Notes under the pieces: model-generated
What the model was told of the DNA's origin: nothing
The model's input: only the letters and a program-made list of their open reading frames with translations
Database searches by the model: none
Part shown: positions 11,329-22,382 of the stretch, in pieces
Layout: each line of letters starts with the position of its first letter
Numbering within the stretch: the stretch's first letter is position 1
Source: Sanderia malayensis
Taxonomy: Eukaryota; Cnidaria; Scyphozoa; Semaeostomeae; Pelagiidae
Length of the DNA: 64,000 nt
Direction: 5' to 3'
Assembly: GCA_013076295.1 (NCBI GenBank)
Contig: RQOL01000699.1
Coordinates: forward strand, 6,650,924 to 6,714,923
Position numbers and translations under genes: made by a program

Positions 11329-12081
11329 ATGTCCGAAGACAGAATGGAGGGAAGCAGGCAAACGACTGAGCTTGTTTCCCAGCTTGTGTGCAATGTTTCG
11401 GCATTGATACAGGCTATGAACAACAACTGGACACCGCAAGCTAGGGGTCCCCACGTCAACGTCAAAGAGGAAGTAAGAAATTTGTTTAGGCCATCCAACT
11501 CGAGGTCAGGTGCTGCTGCTGGTTTTCAAGTGCCAGGACCATCCTCTTCATGCAGTGGCCAAAGCGAGGAACGTGACATGCCTCCAACAGATGAAGATAG
11601 ACCTCAGTTCACCTTCAGAAACAATTTCGCAACAAGAGAAACTATTTTGGTCATTGTTTCCAGTCACAAAGAAGGAAAGGGAATTTTACAGCCGAAGCAA
11701 GGAAACCATCTGGACCATTCAGAAGAGACCTTGTTCCGCTATTTGGCCCAGAAGACTACATCGTACCCAGACAAGGGATGAAATTTTATCTTACTGAAAA
11801 TCAACACGTAATAAAAGAAGTCATGTTCATGAAGGAGTGGAGTGCTGCTGATGTCCTGGCCAAAATCAAGGATGTATTTCATAAGAAGATAGCTGATTAT
11901 GAAATTTCAATTCTTGAATCTGTGCACAAAAAGTTAATGCCACCAGCACTAGAAAGGGGTGCTGACCTAAATGGTGAGAAAATTTGAAAGATTTATAAGA
12001 ACCAATTTATATTCGGCCAAGCATACAGATATTAGAACCCTACCATAAAGACAACAGAAAAAACAAGAGGGTAAAGTTTTC
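11329..12081 (+). pseudogene. HECT E3 ligase N-terminal part (G2E3-like family), frameshifted
   Basis: From an ATG at 11329 a frame runs to 11781; the following conserved-looking stretch (near FGPEDYIVPRQGMKFYLTEN) is in another frame, ending at a stop near 11985. The low-complexity Ser/Arg/Gln N terminus followed by a folded segment ending ILESVHKKLMPPALERGAD resembles the region before the HECT domain in uncharacterised G2E3-like proteins. At 12081 the coding sequence is cut by an inverted-repeat insertion and resumes at 13129. At least one frameshift and one stop make it inactive. The link to the HECT part rests on the shared strand and the seamless reading across the insertion site. Confidence 0.55.
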
Positions 12082-13128
12082 CGTCATTACTAAAAAGCGG
12101 AACAACCCAAGAACAAGCTGAACAACCCAAGAACAACCCAAGAACAAGCTGAACAACCCAATAACAACCCAAGAACAATCCAAAAACCCCAACAACAACC
12201 CAGGAGCCACCCAAGAACAAGCTTAAAGCCCCAAGAACAAGCTGAACAACCCAAAATTAAGGCAAGAACAACCCAAAAGCAAGATTGTCCTAATAGGGTC
12301 ATTTCTATCCCATTTTCATGGCGTTGAAAGCGTAAAACATCTAATCTAATCTAAGGCCCGCCGTGCATGGTGAGTGCCGTGTGGCATGGCATGGCATGTT
12401 GCACGTTTAAGGACTCAGATCACACTCAGAAATAATCATATACTTCACAAAAGTCTTCATTTGCATGCGTTTATTGTTTGTATTCTGCAGTACTCGTATC
12501 GTACCCCTTTTGCGATTTACCCAAGCAATAATGTCGTGGCGGTGGTGACTGACGTTTTGTCCAAGGTGGAATCCATGTAGCTTACGCCGGAGATATCCGG
12601 CGTGGAGTTTGACTAAAACAATGGATCACATGTTTTTCTATTGTTCTTTGGCGTTATATCCGGCGTAGCCTTTACATGGATTCCACCCTTTGTTGTGTGG
12701 TGAAATTTAGGCCCTGCCGCCTCTTTCCTGTTCATCCAAGTGGTCCTTGATTTCCAACAAGTCCTTGTGGGAAATCAAGGATTTTCCCCTAGAAATTTCC
12801 AGATTTTTGACTAGCTTTCAAAAAATTAATCCAGCGATGCCGCGTACTGACTCGCTTCATAACCTCATATGAAAATTCTTAGGTCACTTTTTACAAAAAC
12901 AACAACCACAATATCGATATCCCCAACCCACTATAACGTCATGAAAAAAGTTGTTCTTGCATTCTTTCTGGGTTGTTCAGTTTGTTCTTGAGGCTCTAAG
13001 CTTGTTCCTGGGTGGTTCTCGTGTTGTTCTCGGGGCTTTTGGACTGTTCTTGGGTTGTTCAGCCTGTTCTTGGGTTGTTCTTGGGTTGTTCAGCTTGTTC
13101 TTGGGTTGTTCCGCTTTTTAGTAACGAC
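12082..13128. mobile_element. 1.05-kb inverted-repeat element (MITE) with 11-bp target duplication
   Basis: Flanked by identical copies of GTAAAGTTTTC at 12071-12081 and 13129-13139. Its ends are inverted repeats: GTC(A/G)TTACTAAAAAGCGG, followed on both sides by inward-facing tandem copies of AACAACCCAAGAACAAGCTG, giving arms of about 200 bp (to about 12270 and from about 12955). No transposase frame is present. An 11-bp duplication fits Mutator-like elements (usually 8-11 bp), but the superfamily is inferred from that alone. Confidence 0.75.
12563..12691. repeat. Internal inverted repeat inside the MITE
   Basis: GGTGGAATCCATGTA near 12565 and its complement near 12672-12688, each followed inward by a copy of the CGCCGGA(G/T)AT(A/T) motif. 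The arms are about 40 bp with a ~50-bp loop. It may be a smaller element nested in the larger one. Confidence 0.6.
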
Positions 13129-14103
13129 GTAAAGTTTTCACCAAAAGATGTGATTGACTCTGATGAATCACTTGATGAATATATGCAGCAAAATCCCTTT
13201 GTTGACATCATATCTACAAGTCATGATGAGCTTGAATCTAATCTTGGAGAGCCATGTTTGATGTAAATAAGCCACCATCCATGCAAGAAATAAATGCGAT
13301 CCAAGTCACAAGTTCCCCTGGTACTTTGATGGAAGAATTATCTTCAAATGAACTGCCAACTGGACAATGGCACGCACCAACTAATGGACAAGGACATCCA
13401 TCAACTAATGCACATGTGATTAATTTGGTTGAAAAATGTGGAAATGTTTTATTAGAGTCATCTGACTTTGAAGCTGCTCATGATGTCGAAGATCTTGTGT
13501 TGGAAAACCAAACGGTTTTTGGGACACAGGAAGCAGGCAAATCTCAGGCAGGTGATGTGAAGGGAATTTTGGAGAGCTGGAGTCTATCATTTGGAGTCTA
13601 TCATTGATGAAAGTAGCATTTCTAAGCTCAACATCAGCCGCAATCATTTGTGGGAAAGTGCCAAGAGAGGATTTAATCAGAAGACATTTTCACCAGCAAA
13701 GAAAATGTCTGCAAAATTCACAGATGACTTGGGTGCCTCTGAAGGGGCAGTTGACCTTGGTGGTCCCAGAAGAGAGCTTCTAACACTTCTTTTGCAGCAC
13801 CTACAAAACTCATCAATCTTTGTTGGCGAGGACACTAGTAAATCACACACAAGCCATGCCCATCATATACCAGAAAATGATTACTTCCTTGCTGGCAGAG
13901 TTATTGCCATGTGTCTTGTTCATGGTGCAGCTGCGCCAAAATTTTTCTCCCCAGTTTTGTATGAAGCACTATTCAAAGAGAACAGAAATATCCACGTTTG
14001 TGTTGACACAGTTCCTGACAAAGACGTGAAAGAAGTGCTACGAAAATTGCTTAAAGGCCTACTGCAATCAAAAATCAGTTTCCCGCTTTTTTGCATAAAA
14101 TAA
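13129..14103 (+). pseudogene. HECT domain N-lobe (G2E3-like family), frameshifted
   Basis: Reading resumes after the MITE as KFSPKDVIDSDESLDEYM. The frame 13254-13607 follows, then 13591-14103 carries the HECT N-lobe: NISRNHLWESAKRGF, KFTDDLGASEGAVDLGGPRR, NDYFLAGRVIAMCLVHGAA and KFFSPVLYEALF. Near 13575-13605 a 14-bp tandem duplication (GAGTCTATCATTTG twice) throws the frame out just before the domain. The protein stops at 14101-14103, before the E2-binding end of the N-lobe and the C-lobe cysteine, so no active ligase could form. The C-lobe piece at 560-1206 is from the same family but probably another copy. The family call is strong; the function of the ancestor is unknown. Confidence 0.75.
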
Positions 14104-14184
14104 AATTTCAATCTTTACTGATTACTTTGGTGCCTGTTTTGTTTTTATTCGATCACGATAAGTATACTAAATTTGGCTTTGAAA

Positions 14185-14615
14185 TAATAATAATAATAAT
14201 AATAATAAAAGGCATTTATATTGCGCCATTTATCCCCACGGCTCAAATGCGCATTATATAATTTACATAAAACTAATAAGGTGATATCATATAAATTAAT
14301 TACAAGGAATGCTAAGAATTATTGGCAAAAATATAACCTAATTAAAATATTCATTAAACAAATGTGTCTTCAGTCTACACTTAAAAGTTTCTAAAGAATC
14401 CGTTGCTCTCAATGCATATGGCAGATTGTTCCAAAGATGAGGAGAGGCACTTATAAAGGCACGATCTCCAGCTGTCACAAGCTTTGTCCTTGATGTTTCA
14501 ATTTTCAACTTATCACCAATAGATCTTGTCCTTCTTGCTGCTGTTTTTAATGTGACCAACTCAGTAAGGTATTTTGGTGCAAGATTGTTGATGCATTTGT
14601 AAGTTAATACTATAA
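14185..14615 (-). pseudogene. LINE 3' end (minus strand)
   Basis: The minus strand from about 14610 reads KCINNLAPKYLTELVTLKTA and then SPHLWNNLPYALRATDS and FKCRLKTHLFNEYF, the standard C-terminal ending of non-LTR retrotransposon reverse transcriptases. The stop is near 14338. About 120 bp of 3' sequence follows and ends in a (TTA)n microsatellite at 14187-14208. The upstream RT domain is missing, so this is a 5'-truncated dead copy. Confidence 0.75.
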
Positions 14616-14872
14616 TCTGTTATCTGTTTATTAATTTTAGATTTTTTCCCCACCATCAGATCTTATTTGGACCCTCTGTTTATTAATTTTAGATTGTCAA
14701 AATCCAATTTAGCTTCTTGTATGTACATTATAATTTACTTACTTGCAATGAATAGATTCAAAAGAACTTATTCTAGAGTGCCAAAATCCCATTCTCAAAA
14801 AGTTATTCTACTATAGTAAAGACTGTCAAGTTTCATTGAAATGACGCCCCCTGTGTATTTCGACCACAATTT

Positions 14873-15120
14873 AATGGTGATTAAATCTCAATTTAATCAG
14901 AGTTAATGTGGAAAGAAATGAAATCATCCAAGTGCTGACGGGTTGATAAGAATCGGATCCCTGATCATGCAGTGACATACCCATGGGTTTGGCATCTCCA
15001 ATATCGTTGTCAATCGACAGTCTTTCACCTCCTCTTCTTTGAGGTATTTAATTGCATGGACCATAGATGGGTTAATCATTGTTTTACGAGTGTGCTTCGG
15101 ACACGTTCAATTCAATTCTC
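14873..15120. repeat. 250-bp dispersed repeat, copy 1
   Basis: About 95 percent identical to 18493-18763 except for a ~25-bp gap. Shared landmarks include GGTGATTAAATCTC, GTTGATAAGAATCGGATCCC and TGCATGGACCATAGATGGGT. It has no coding potential and no clear terminal structure. It could be a SINE-sized or MITE-sized element, or part of a longer one. Confidence 0.7.
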
Positions 15121-17760
15121 GGATTATCTTTGGTGTTTACTCGAATTTATATACCTTGGTTGCAACCAACTCAGCTACTTTTGCGATGCCCAACCACCAG
15201 AAGAACATTTTTCCAACGTTTGGGTTATCTACTCACAATTGCTGAGTTACGATGACCCCGTCGGACACCGTGTCTTCATTTTGTGAGATTGTTCCTTATT
15301 TTACCCTTCTCTATTTACACTATTTCTGTTGATATGACAACTGTGAACAACCCAGAAATCAAGGGCCAAGATATTCAAACTCCCCTAATAACCTTAGAAA
15401 GTCCTATGTCGAAGGTTCAGGCCTGAAGTTCGACCATTTCTGGGAATGTTTTGGCGAGGGTTTTATTTGTTCCCCCTCGCTAAGCCCCATAGACTTTTCA
15501 CGGAAATCGCCGATATCCTGCAATCGATCCTCGAGCAAGGTGGCCACCACACCATACCCTGGCTCGCCCTAAGACGACGTCATTATTGTTTGCCTCCGAC
15601 AAAATTTTGGCATGACACCTAAGTTTGGCCTTTTTGGCCTAATTTTCTGGATTTTCTTGATTTCCTCAACTTTCGAATTTCCCTTGTTATCGTTTTCGTT
15701 TTTTGTTATACTAGTTCTGTCGTCTTCGGCTCTCGGGGCTCCTGTGTCTTCAATTTCAATTTAAATTTCGTTCTATTCAACATCAATTGCTTATAACATC
15801 ACACTGTGGTGTGCTGGTATGGAAAGTATGGCAGTTTTCGCCGGGATCTCGGGTGTGCAACCTAAAATCCCAAATGTGCAAGTGTGCAATGCAACAAATA
15901 TATACTTCAAGTGTGCAATATGAACTTTATATACTCATATCCTAGGTTGCCAAGTTTGTATTTGTTCGCAGTAACTCGCAAATTTAGGATGGAAACTTGC
16001 ACTTGAAAGTAGGCCCACTCCACTCGCAAGGGTAAAAAATTTTTCCCGCTTCGCACGATGGTGCAGATTTCCCTTTCCCTCATGCCATACTGAAATACTG
16101 GCCTCAGGAGGTGTCAAGTTACCAAGATCACGCCCTTATCTGTGTGTATCATAACGTTGTTAACATGGATACCAGAGTAATGTATGCATTGTTTACTTTC
16201 CAATATATGTCTCACGTGCGCATAGCGACGTTAAACCGCAGGCTGGGCATAAATTTAGCATTACGATGGTTTTCACGTAAATTTGTTATCATGAAGAACA
16301 TTGCACAGATGATCAAATGCATCCCTACTCATTCGCAAATTTTTCCAATGGTTAGCGATTTCACAATTTCGTCTGTACTACACCCGAGCACGTCAACTTT
16401 AATAAAAGCGATTGAAAATCCTCTATGGCTAACAACTGCACTCGCATTTTTCGACAGGATTGGGCAAGATACAAATACAGGAACAATTTTGGTACCTTCA
16501 TTCCCTATTTGTTTCCAACAATAGAAATATAGCAGCAAGAAGCGGAAATGTTGCGAAAATCTTTCGTTAATTGGCAGTTTGCAGCATTGCTGGCAGACCA
16601 TTGTATTGGCCCGGCAATTCTTGCGTCGACTTGTTAACCGAGCCCACTAGGTTCCCGCATTCCATCAACATGTTCGTCTGTCGGCATGGGAGCGCGATGA
16701 CATCACATGGTGGGTCACCCTGTTGTCGCAATGGAATGGGTGCGGCCTATTCTATTAGCTAAATTAAACTGAGGCACCGGCTGTCAGTGTAACTTGAGAT
16801 GCGGCGGGCAGAAAGGGTTCGCATCACAGCTATTGACAACTCTCAATGGTTTGAGACCCCCGGGCCTGCCTCTCTATTTTCTATTAGGGATTTAATTTCC
16901 ACCTTCTTTGGGGATTTTTAGAAGTTTGTAGGTTGTAGGGAAAACCTGCGGGATAATCGAAGAAAAGTAGGTATTGATTGTGGAATTGTAGGAAAACAAA
17001 ATTGCGTTTGCCCCAAACACTCAAATTATTAATTTACATGTCAATTGTCACTGCATTTGAGTGAAATTTTGCCAACAGAAACGATACATGCCTACGCAGT
17101 CGGGAGAAATGACAGGTCGAGCGTGGCAACACTGCTAAAATTGCTTGTCTTTGCTACCAAACGTTGGGGGGAGTCCCACAAGTGTTTATGTGTCACTTTG
17201 GGCAAATGCTCCCCCCGGACAGCAGAAATTTTAAACAAGGAGATTAAAGCACATATTGCAGCCCTGTGAACCACCTCACACATTTCTTTTGCACAGTTTT
17301 TCGGGTAGGTGCGGCGACAACGGCCGCTTCTTTGGGTTTCCCGGATCATTTGGTCAAAGCCTGAGGCCAATGGTCTAGTGTTGCCTATTTATATAAAGCT
17401 TCCCCAACCTCTCTATATGGCCACTCTCGGCTTCACGCACGCTTATCTCGGCTTCGCATGCGGTACTTTAGTGGTCACGTTTGCTCGTTGTGACATGCAT
17501 TGACTTACGTCGCCTTGTTTGATTTCTTTTATACAATAATTCTTCCTTTATATCGACGTACCGTATGGTTTAATGTGAGTAGCGATATTTGGCAGCCTGT
17601 TTACACTGTTGCTTCAATGTATCTTCGCGCAATGTCACACTTGTGCATAAATGTGCCATCGTTGGGGCCATGTGGCATCACATACCCACACCCCCCTTGT
17701 GTTGTAAACACAGATACCAGCGGAAATTCTCGCGTTGAATGAACATTTTTGATTCTTGAT
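15121..17760. other. No gene recognised
   Basis: Frames of up to 137 codons occur in several phases, but none shows a known domain, biased composition or a splice chain that could be followed. A run of GTGTGCAA phrases near 15850-15925 is the only local repetition seen. Confidence 0.4.
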
Positions 17761-17769
17761 TTCTAATTC

Positions 17770-17912
17770 ACACAGCATATTCAACTCAGAAGGACGGAGT
17801 ACCCAAGCAATGGTAGCCCCAGATAATTCATCTGCAACCACGATATCTGATTTAAACGCAAAATCGTCAAGCAACGAAATGGCTGCAACACTAACAACAC
17901 AGCTTGGAAAGG
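17770..17912 (+). CDS. Candidate exon 1 of a decayed multi-exon gene
   Basis: The open frame reads NSEGRSTQAMVAPDNSS and ends EMAATLTTQLGK followed by one base of a split codon, then GGTATAA as donor (GT at 17913). The next candidate exon at 18248 completes the codon in frame. The left boundary is uncertain; a CACACAG acceptor at 17772-17778 or a start further left are both possible. The donor region is duplicated 70 bp downstream (17972-18020), which would offer a second donor. The protein is not recognised. Confidence 0.4.
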
Positions 17913-18021
17913 GTATAATTGTCCTCTGCACCGTCACGACAAGTACCTAACACACACACACAAATTGATGCAACTTGGAAAGGGTATAATTGTCCTCTGC
18001 ACTGTCACGACAATTACCTGA
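17902..18021. repeat. Tandem duplication of an exon-intron boundary
   Basis: About 50 bp (CTTGGAAAGGGTATAATTGT followed by CCTCTGCAC and GTCACGACAA) occurs at 17903 and again at 17973, separated by a short (CA)n run. Confidence 0.8.
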
Positions 18022-18247
18022 ATTTAACAGTGTCTTGAACATAGACACAAACACACACTTACTCACCGCAATGATCGCCAAGCCTTTAAGTAGTGTGGCC
18101 TTTTGCCTGCTACTTTTTATGGCATATATGTTCCTTAGAAGGTTACCACCAATTAAACCCGGTGGATCGTGCTACGGTGCCTTCATTATGATTCTTTGAT
18201 TTTTTACGTTTATTTTTTACTGACGTTCCTGACCTGCCATTTTCTAG

Positions 18248-18312
18248 GCTTATTGTTTGGAGGATTGGGAGGAGGAATTGCTGGCTCCAAAAGAGAATAT
18301 AAGCTATTAAGG
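18248..18312 (+). CDS. Candidate exon 2 of the same gene (Gly-rich)
   Basis: A 65-nt exon bounded by TTTCTAG and GTAGGTAA. It encodes LLFGGLGGGIAGSKREYKLL after completing the Gly codon of the previous exon. It ends in phase 0 and joins the exon at 20973 in frame. The agreement of phases on both sides is the main support. The Gly-rich stretch could be a membrane turn or a loop; no family is recognised. Confidence 0.5.
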
Positions 18313-18413
18313 GTAGGTAATAATTAAATTCTACAAGACAGAAATTAACATATATTACGATCGGTGGGGTCACACTCTGTGTTCTGTGGCCGGACAATTT
18401 CCACGCAAATCAG

Positions 18414-18953
18414 GACAACCGACCGTAAAAGCGTATCCCTACTCAAGCAATCCGGGCCGGTAGGCTAACCGCCCAATTTCTTGAGATAACATTAAATGGT
18501 GATTAAATCTCGATTTAATCAGAGTTAATGTGGAAAGAAATGAAATCATCCATTCCTTGTTATTTGCACACAGCAAAGTGCTGACGGGTTGATAAGAATC
18601 GGATCCCTAATCATGCAGTGACATACCCATTGGGTTGGCATCTCCAATATCGTTGTCAATCGACAATCTTTCACCTCCTCTCCTTTGAGGTATTTAATTG
18701 CATGGACCATAGATGGGTTAATCATTGTTTTACGAGTGTGCTTCGCACACGTTCAATTCAATTCCTCCCACCCTCCCTGTCCTCTTTTATTGTTTATTGA
18801 TTTACATTATGATTTCAGTCATCATTTTGCAGTTTGACCATTCGGTTAGTACTGCCAGGTTTACCGCCCGGACAACCGACCGTAAAAGCGTATCCCTACT
18901 CAAGCAATCCGGGCCGGTAGGCTAACCGCCCAATTTCTTGAGATAACATTAAT
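18414..18953. repeat. 84-bp direct repeats flanking copy 2 of the 250-bp repeat
   Basis: 18414-18497 and 18874-18953 are almost identical (GACAACCGACCGTAAAAGCG to TTGAGATAACATTAA). Between them lies the second copy of the dispersed 250-bp repeat (18493-18763) and about 110 bp of other sequence. The repeats may be short terminal repeats or a product of duplicative insertion. Confidence 0.75.
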
Positions 18954-19127
18954 TTAATTTTCAACAAATTTCCCACCCCCCATTTATTTTAACCCCCTGT
19001 TTATTTGGCACCTATGGGAAGAAATACTGCCAGGCCTCCCCCCGTATCGAAAGTTGGGGAGTAGCCCCCTAAGGTACCACGGCCAAATCTCTATATTACC
19101 ACAAATATGAATACTGAGCGTAGTTAA

Positions 19128-20868
19128 AGGGCTACTCCCACCACATTTTTTTATTTCATTTCTGGGTAGTTTTTGACGGAAAAACAGGTACTGCACTTTT
19201 TAAATTTCGAAATTCGCTCATTAACACCTCTTTTCACGGCTGCAAAATGCGATTTTCAGGCCATTTCTGAAAATGTTGTGCAACATGAAACGATCTGGGC
19301 CCAGGTTGTGTGACGTAGATGCCGGAACGCAAAAAAACTTCTCTCTTTGGCTTCAGTATGGAAAAATCAACGTCGCGTCCGGTTTTCTCCCTTGTTTTCA
19401 ATGATAAACACAAATGTTTTTTCAAACCACTTCAATACCATCATTACAAAGCTTATTGACATCTCCCCGTGTGTTTTTTTTTAATTTTCGGCATTGTTAA
19501 GGGCTGAAAATTGACCCGAAAGCTGATGCAGTGACAATGGATTTTTCCAGTATTCACACGCCTCACGTGGTTATGTGTTCATCACTCAACCTCTTCCTTC
19601 CTTTCATTTTGTGTGATAAAACAACCAGCAAACGTTCGTGAATCGTGATATAATAAGTTTGTTTATCGTTTCCATCAGTTCTATACTCTATTTTATCAAG
19701 TTTTGCCGTGTGCTTGGTTTTAGCAAGAAAATTATGGATTATTTTTGTATTTACTACTTGGGTTTTTGTCAAAGATATTGAAATGCTAAAGTGATATGCG
19801 CTGTTAAAAAGTTGCTCAAATTGAAATTGTTTGGCTGACATACCCATGGAGCTCTTGTTATAAATTATATATATATCTTGGTGATTACATTGAAACCTAA
19901 GGCAAAGTAAAGGTGTATATTGTTGAAAAAGTCAGACAATATAACCAAAACCAGCACACCAATATGAAGCCCAACATTGTGCTGGAAAGTTTTTCTTCGA
20001 ATTCACATTGAACTTGTGAAATCTTCGATCTCTGGGCATTAATGTTTACACTCCTGGAAGGGATTTTCGAGTTTTTCCACACAGTTATGACCATAACTAC
20101 ATTTGAAATATTACCAAAGTATGAGCTGCTGCTTCAAATACACAACAGATAAAACAAATGAGGTTATTTGCATGCATTATTAGTCCAAAATAGCATTATT
20201 CTACTTTACCCGTGCGAGGACCTGCTCGGCCTAGCGATTTTGCAAATTTTTGACTGACCCGATTTGGTTTAAATCTTATAAATGCGTAGATAAGAGCTCA
20301 CAAATTTTCCATACTATCAATTCTATCGAAAAATTTTTGAAAGAGAGCTTCCTCCTCTTTAATTGAATAGATTTCGAATTCATATTGTTATTTAAAATCA
20401 TCCCGCACCACTGAAGATTGTATGTGAAGCTTGCTCGAGACTGCGACGTTGAGGTCGAAAAACATGCCGGCTTGCAGCGTAAGCGTGAGCAAATCATCCT
20501 CATTTGTGTAAAAAACTCACGCTTTTCATGATAAATGAGGCATCAACAGATTCCTTAGATCCTGAACTAGTGCGTGGCAGGGTTTAATTTTTCAAATACA
20601 ACTTGGTTTTGACTATAGACATGCAAAACGTTTTCGTGCGAGCTTTGATACTGAACACAATAAAGTAAATTTTCTGCGTTCCGGCATCTGCATCACACCG
20701 GCCTCGCCCCAGTTTTCTTTTTGCCCGACTTTTTTCTGGAATGTGCATGTTTGGAGGCGCAAAAAAGGGTGTTAATGAGCGAATTTAAAAATTTAAAAAC
20801 TGCAGGACCTGTTTTTACACCAAAAACTACCCAGAAATGGAATAAAAAAATATGGTGGGAGTAGCCCT
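19128..20868. mobile_element. 1.74-kb TTAA-flanked element with ~200-bp terminal inverted repeats
   Basis: TTAA at 19124-19127 and 20869-20872 flank ends that start AGGGCTACTCCCACCA on each strand. The inverted repeats stay recognisable to about 19345 and 20660 (shared ATTTCTGGGTAGTTTTT, ATTCGCTCATTAACACC and GATGCCGGAACGCA). TTAA target sites are typical of piggyBac, although piggyBac ends usually begin CCY, so the superfamily is open. No transposase frame lies inside, so it is non-autonomous. It sits in the intron between 18312 and 20973. Confidence 0.75.
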
Positions 20869-20972
20869 TTAAGATATTTCACCCATGTATCAACAACGTT
20901 TGCATCATATTGAGACTCATATCGAGTTATTGTGTGTTGTGATGTTGTTCTTTCCATTTCTATTTCTTTTAG

Positions 20973-22012
20973 ATCACACAGTTTCTTGAAACTAGAAGCA
21001 TCAAATACCTCTTGCCATTATTTGCGCTGCATAAAATTAACAATGAAGTAGCTGAAAACTGCTCAGACGCAAAACTCCTTGAAATAGGTCTTGTCTACGG
21101 AGCTTTATTGTCATTTCGAAAAAAATTCACTAAGTCTGAAAATAATCGTAGCACAAAAAACCCCAAAACTTACCAAGAGCGAGCAGACGAATTAAGAAAA
21201 AGAATTAAAAAGACCCATACAAGCCGTCTAGATGCAAATAATCGAGCTGTAATGGTAAAGCCCACTTAATACATTTCTTTTGGATTGAAGTGCATGGAGA
21301 AGAAGTATACATTGAAGCTAAACCAGAGCTTTTCAGAAGAAGTTGAAAGACAAGCAACATATAATGACATTCATGCTCTTTGCAGGAATAAGTTTGACGT
21401 CCCTCAAAACACTGCTACCTACCTTGCTCACTACAACGGCGTGAAAATTGAGGAGAGTTTCACTACCGTTGAGGATTTTGCTTATCGGCAAAGGGACAAG
21501 AAGAAGTCTCTTCATCTTTACCTTTACTATCCCCTCTCTCATGACAGGATGAAATTTAAATCTTTTATACACGAAGTAAGTAACTGAGAAGCTGTTTCTG
21601 ACCAAGATGTTAGTGATAATGTAAATGATCAACAACATTTGAGTGTCACAAGTGATTGCCCTGACTTTCTTCCGTCGATGCTCTTGGATCTCCCATTTTG
21701 CCTATAAACTCTTCAGCTTCTTTCGAGGTCAACGGTGAATCTGCAATAGGAAATGAGACTAGCGAACCATTTTATCAGGTCACAGCAAATTTGAACTCAT
21801 CTGCACCAACTGCAGGAATAGAGGTCCCGTCGTCCTCTTCTACGAGAAATTGCAATCGTCCTTTGAGATATCGACATTCGATAGGCTCACGAAGTATTTT
21901 TCCTATAGGTCTACAGCGGTCGATCTGGATATAATAGCAGAAAATGATGAAACTGCGCAGTTGGGTGATGATGAGGTTGACAGATTTTTTAAAGGTAATG
22001 ATGTCATCAATT
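20973..22012 (+). pseudogene. Candidate exon 3 of the decayed gene, with internal stops
   Basis: After a pyrimidine tract and TTTTAG at 20972 the frame opens with ITQFLETRSIKYLLPLFALH and runs 98 codons to a TAA at 21267-21269. It continues in the same frame through YISFGLKCMEKKYTLKLNQS and DDxHALC-like and YLAHYNGVKIEESFTTVEDF segments to a stop at 21585-21587. Later pieces near 21880-22012 (TKYFSYRSTAVDLDIIAEND) are in another frame. Charged, mostly soluble sequence with no domain I can name. The in-frame TAA and later shifts mark it as a pseudogene or a much altered copy of a family gene. Confidence 0.5.
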
Positions 22013-22189
22013 AAGGAGACGAATCCGCTTCCATGTCAGTGCCTTTAGCAGAAGGAAATGCTGCAGCCTTTCTGCAAGATGCGGCAGCCCGATTCCAGGT
22101 CGAACCAAAGACTGATCAACTGAACCATGTAATAGCCCAGTGAAATAAGAATCGGTTTTGGAGCCTTTTGTTTAGGCAAAAGTCTGATT

Positions 22190-22376
22190 TTAAGACCCAA
22201 GTATGGTGGCCGAGGACTGCCATCGCAAGTTTTTTTTTTTAAATTTTCATTTATCTTTTTTTTTATTTTTAACAAATTCTTTTATTCCCACACTAAAATT
22301 TTTATTTTGTAAAAAAATTAACAAAATAAAAAAAATTAAATTAAAAAAAAAATTAGGCCACCGTACCCAAGATATA
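22190..22376. repeat. A/T-rich segment bounded by short inverted repeats
   Basis: AAGTATGGTGGCC near 22198 and GGCCACCGTAC near 22358 form imperfect inverted ends around poly-T and poly-A tracts. It may be a small element into whose edge Helitron H_c inserted. Low support. Confidence 0.3.
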
Positions 22377-22382
22377 CTGATA

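Noticed and set aside
12032..12302. Cys/Trp/Leu-rich minus-strand frames
   Set aside because: They are the AACAACCCAAGAAC tandem arms of the inverted-repeat element.
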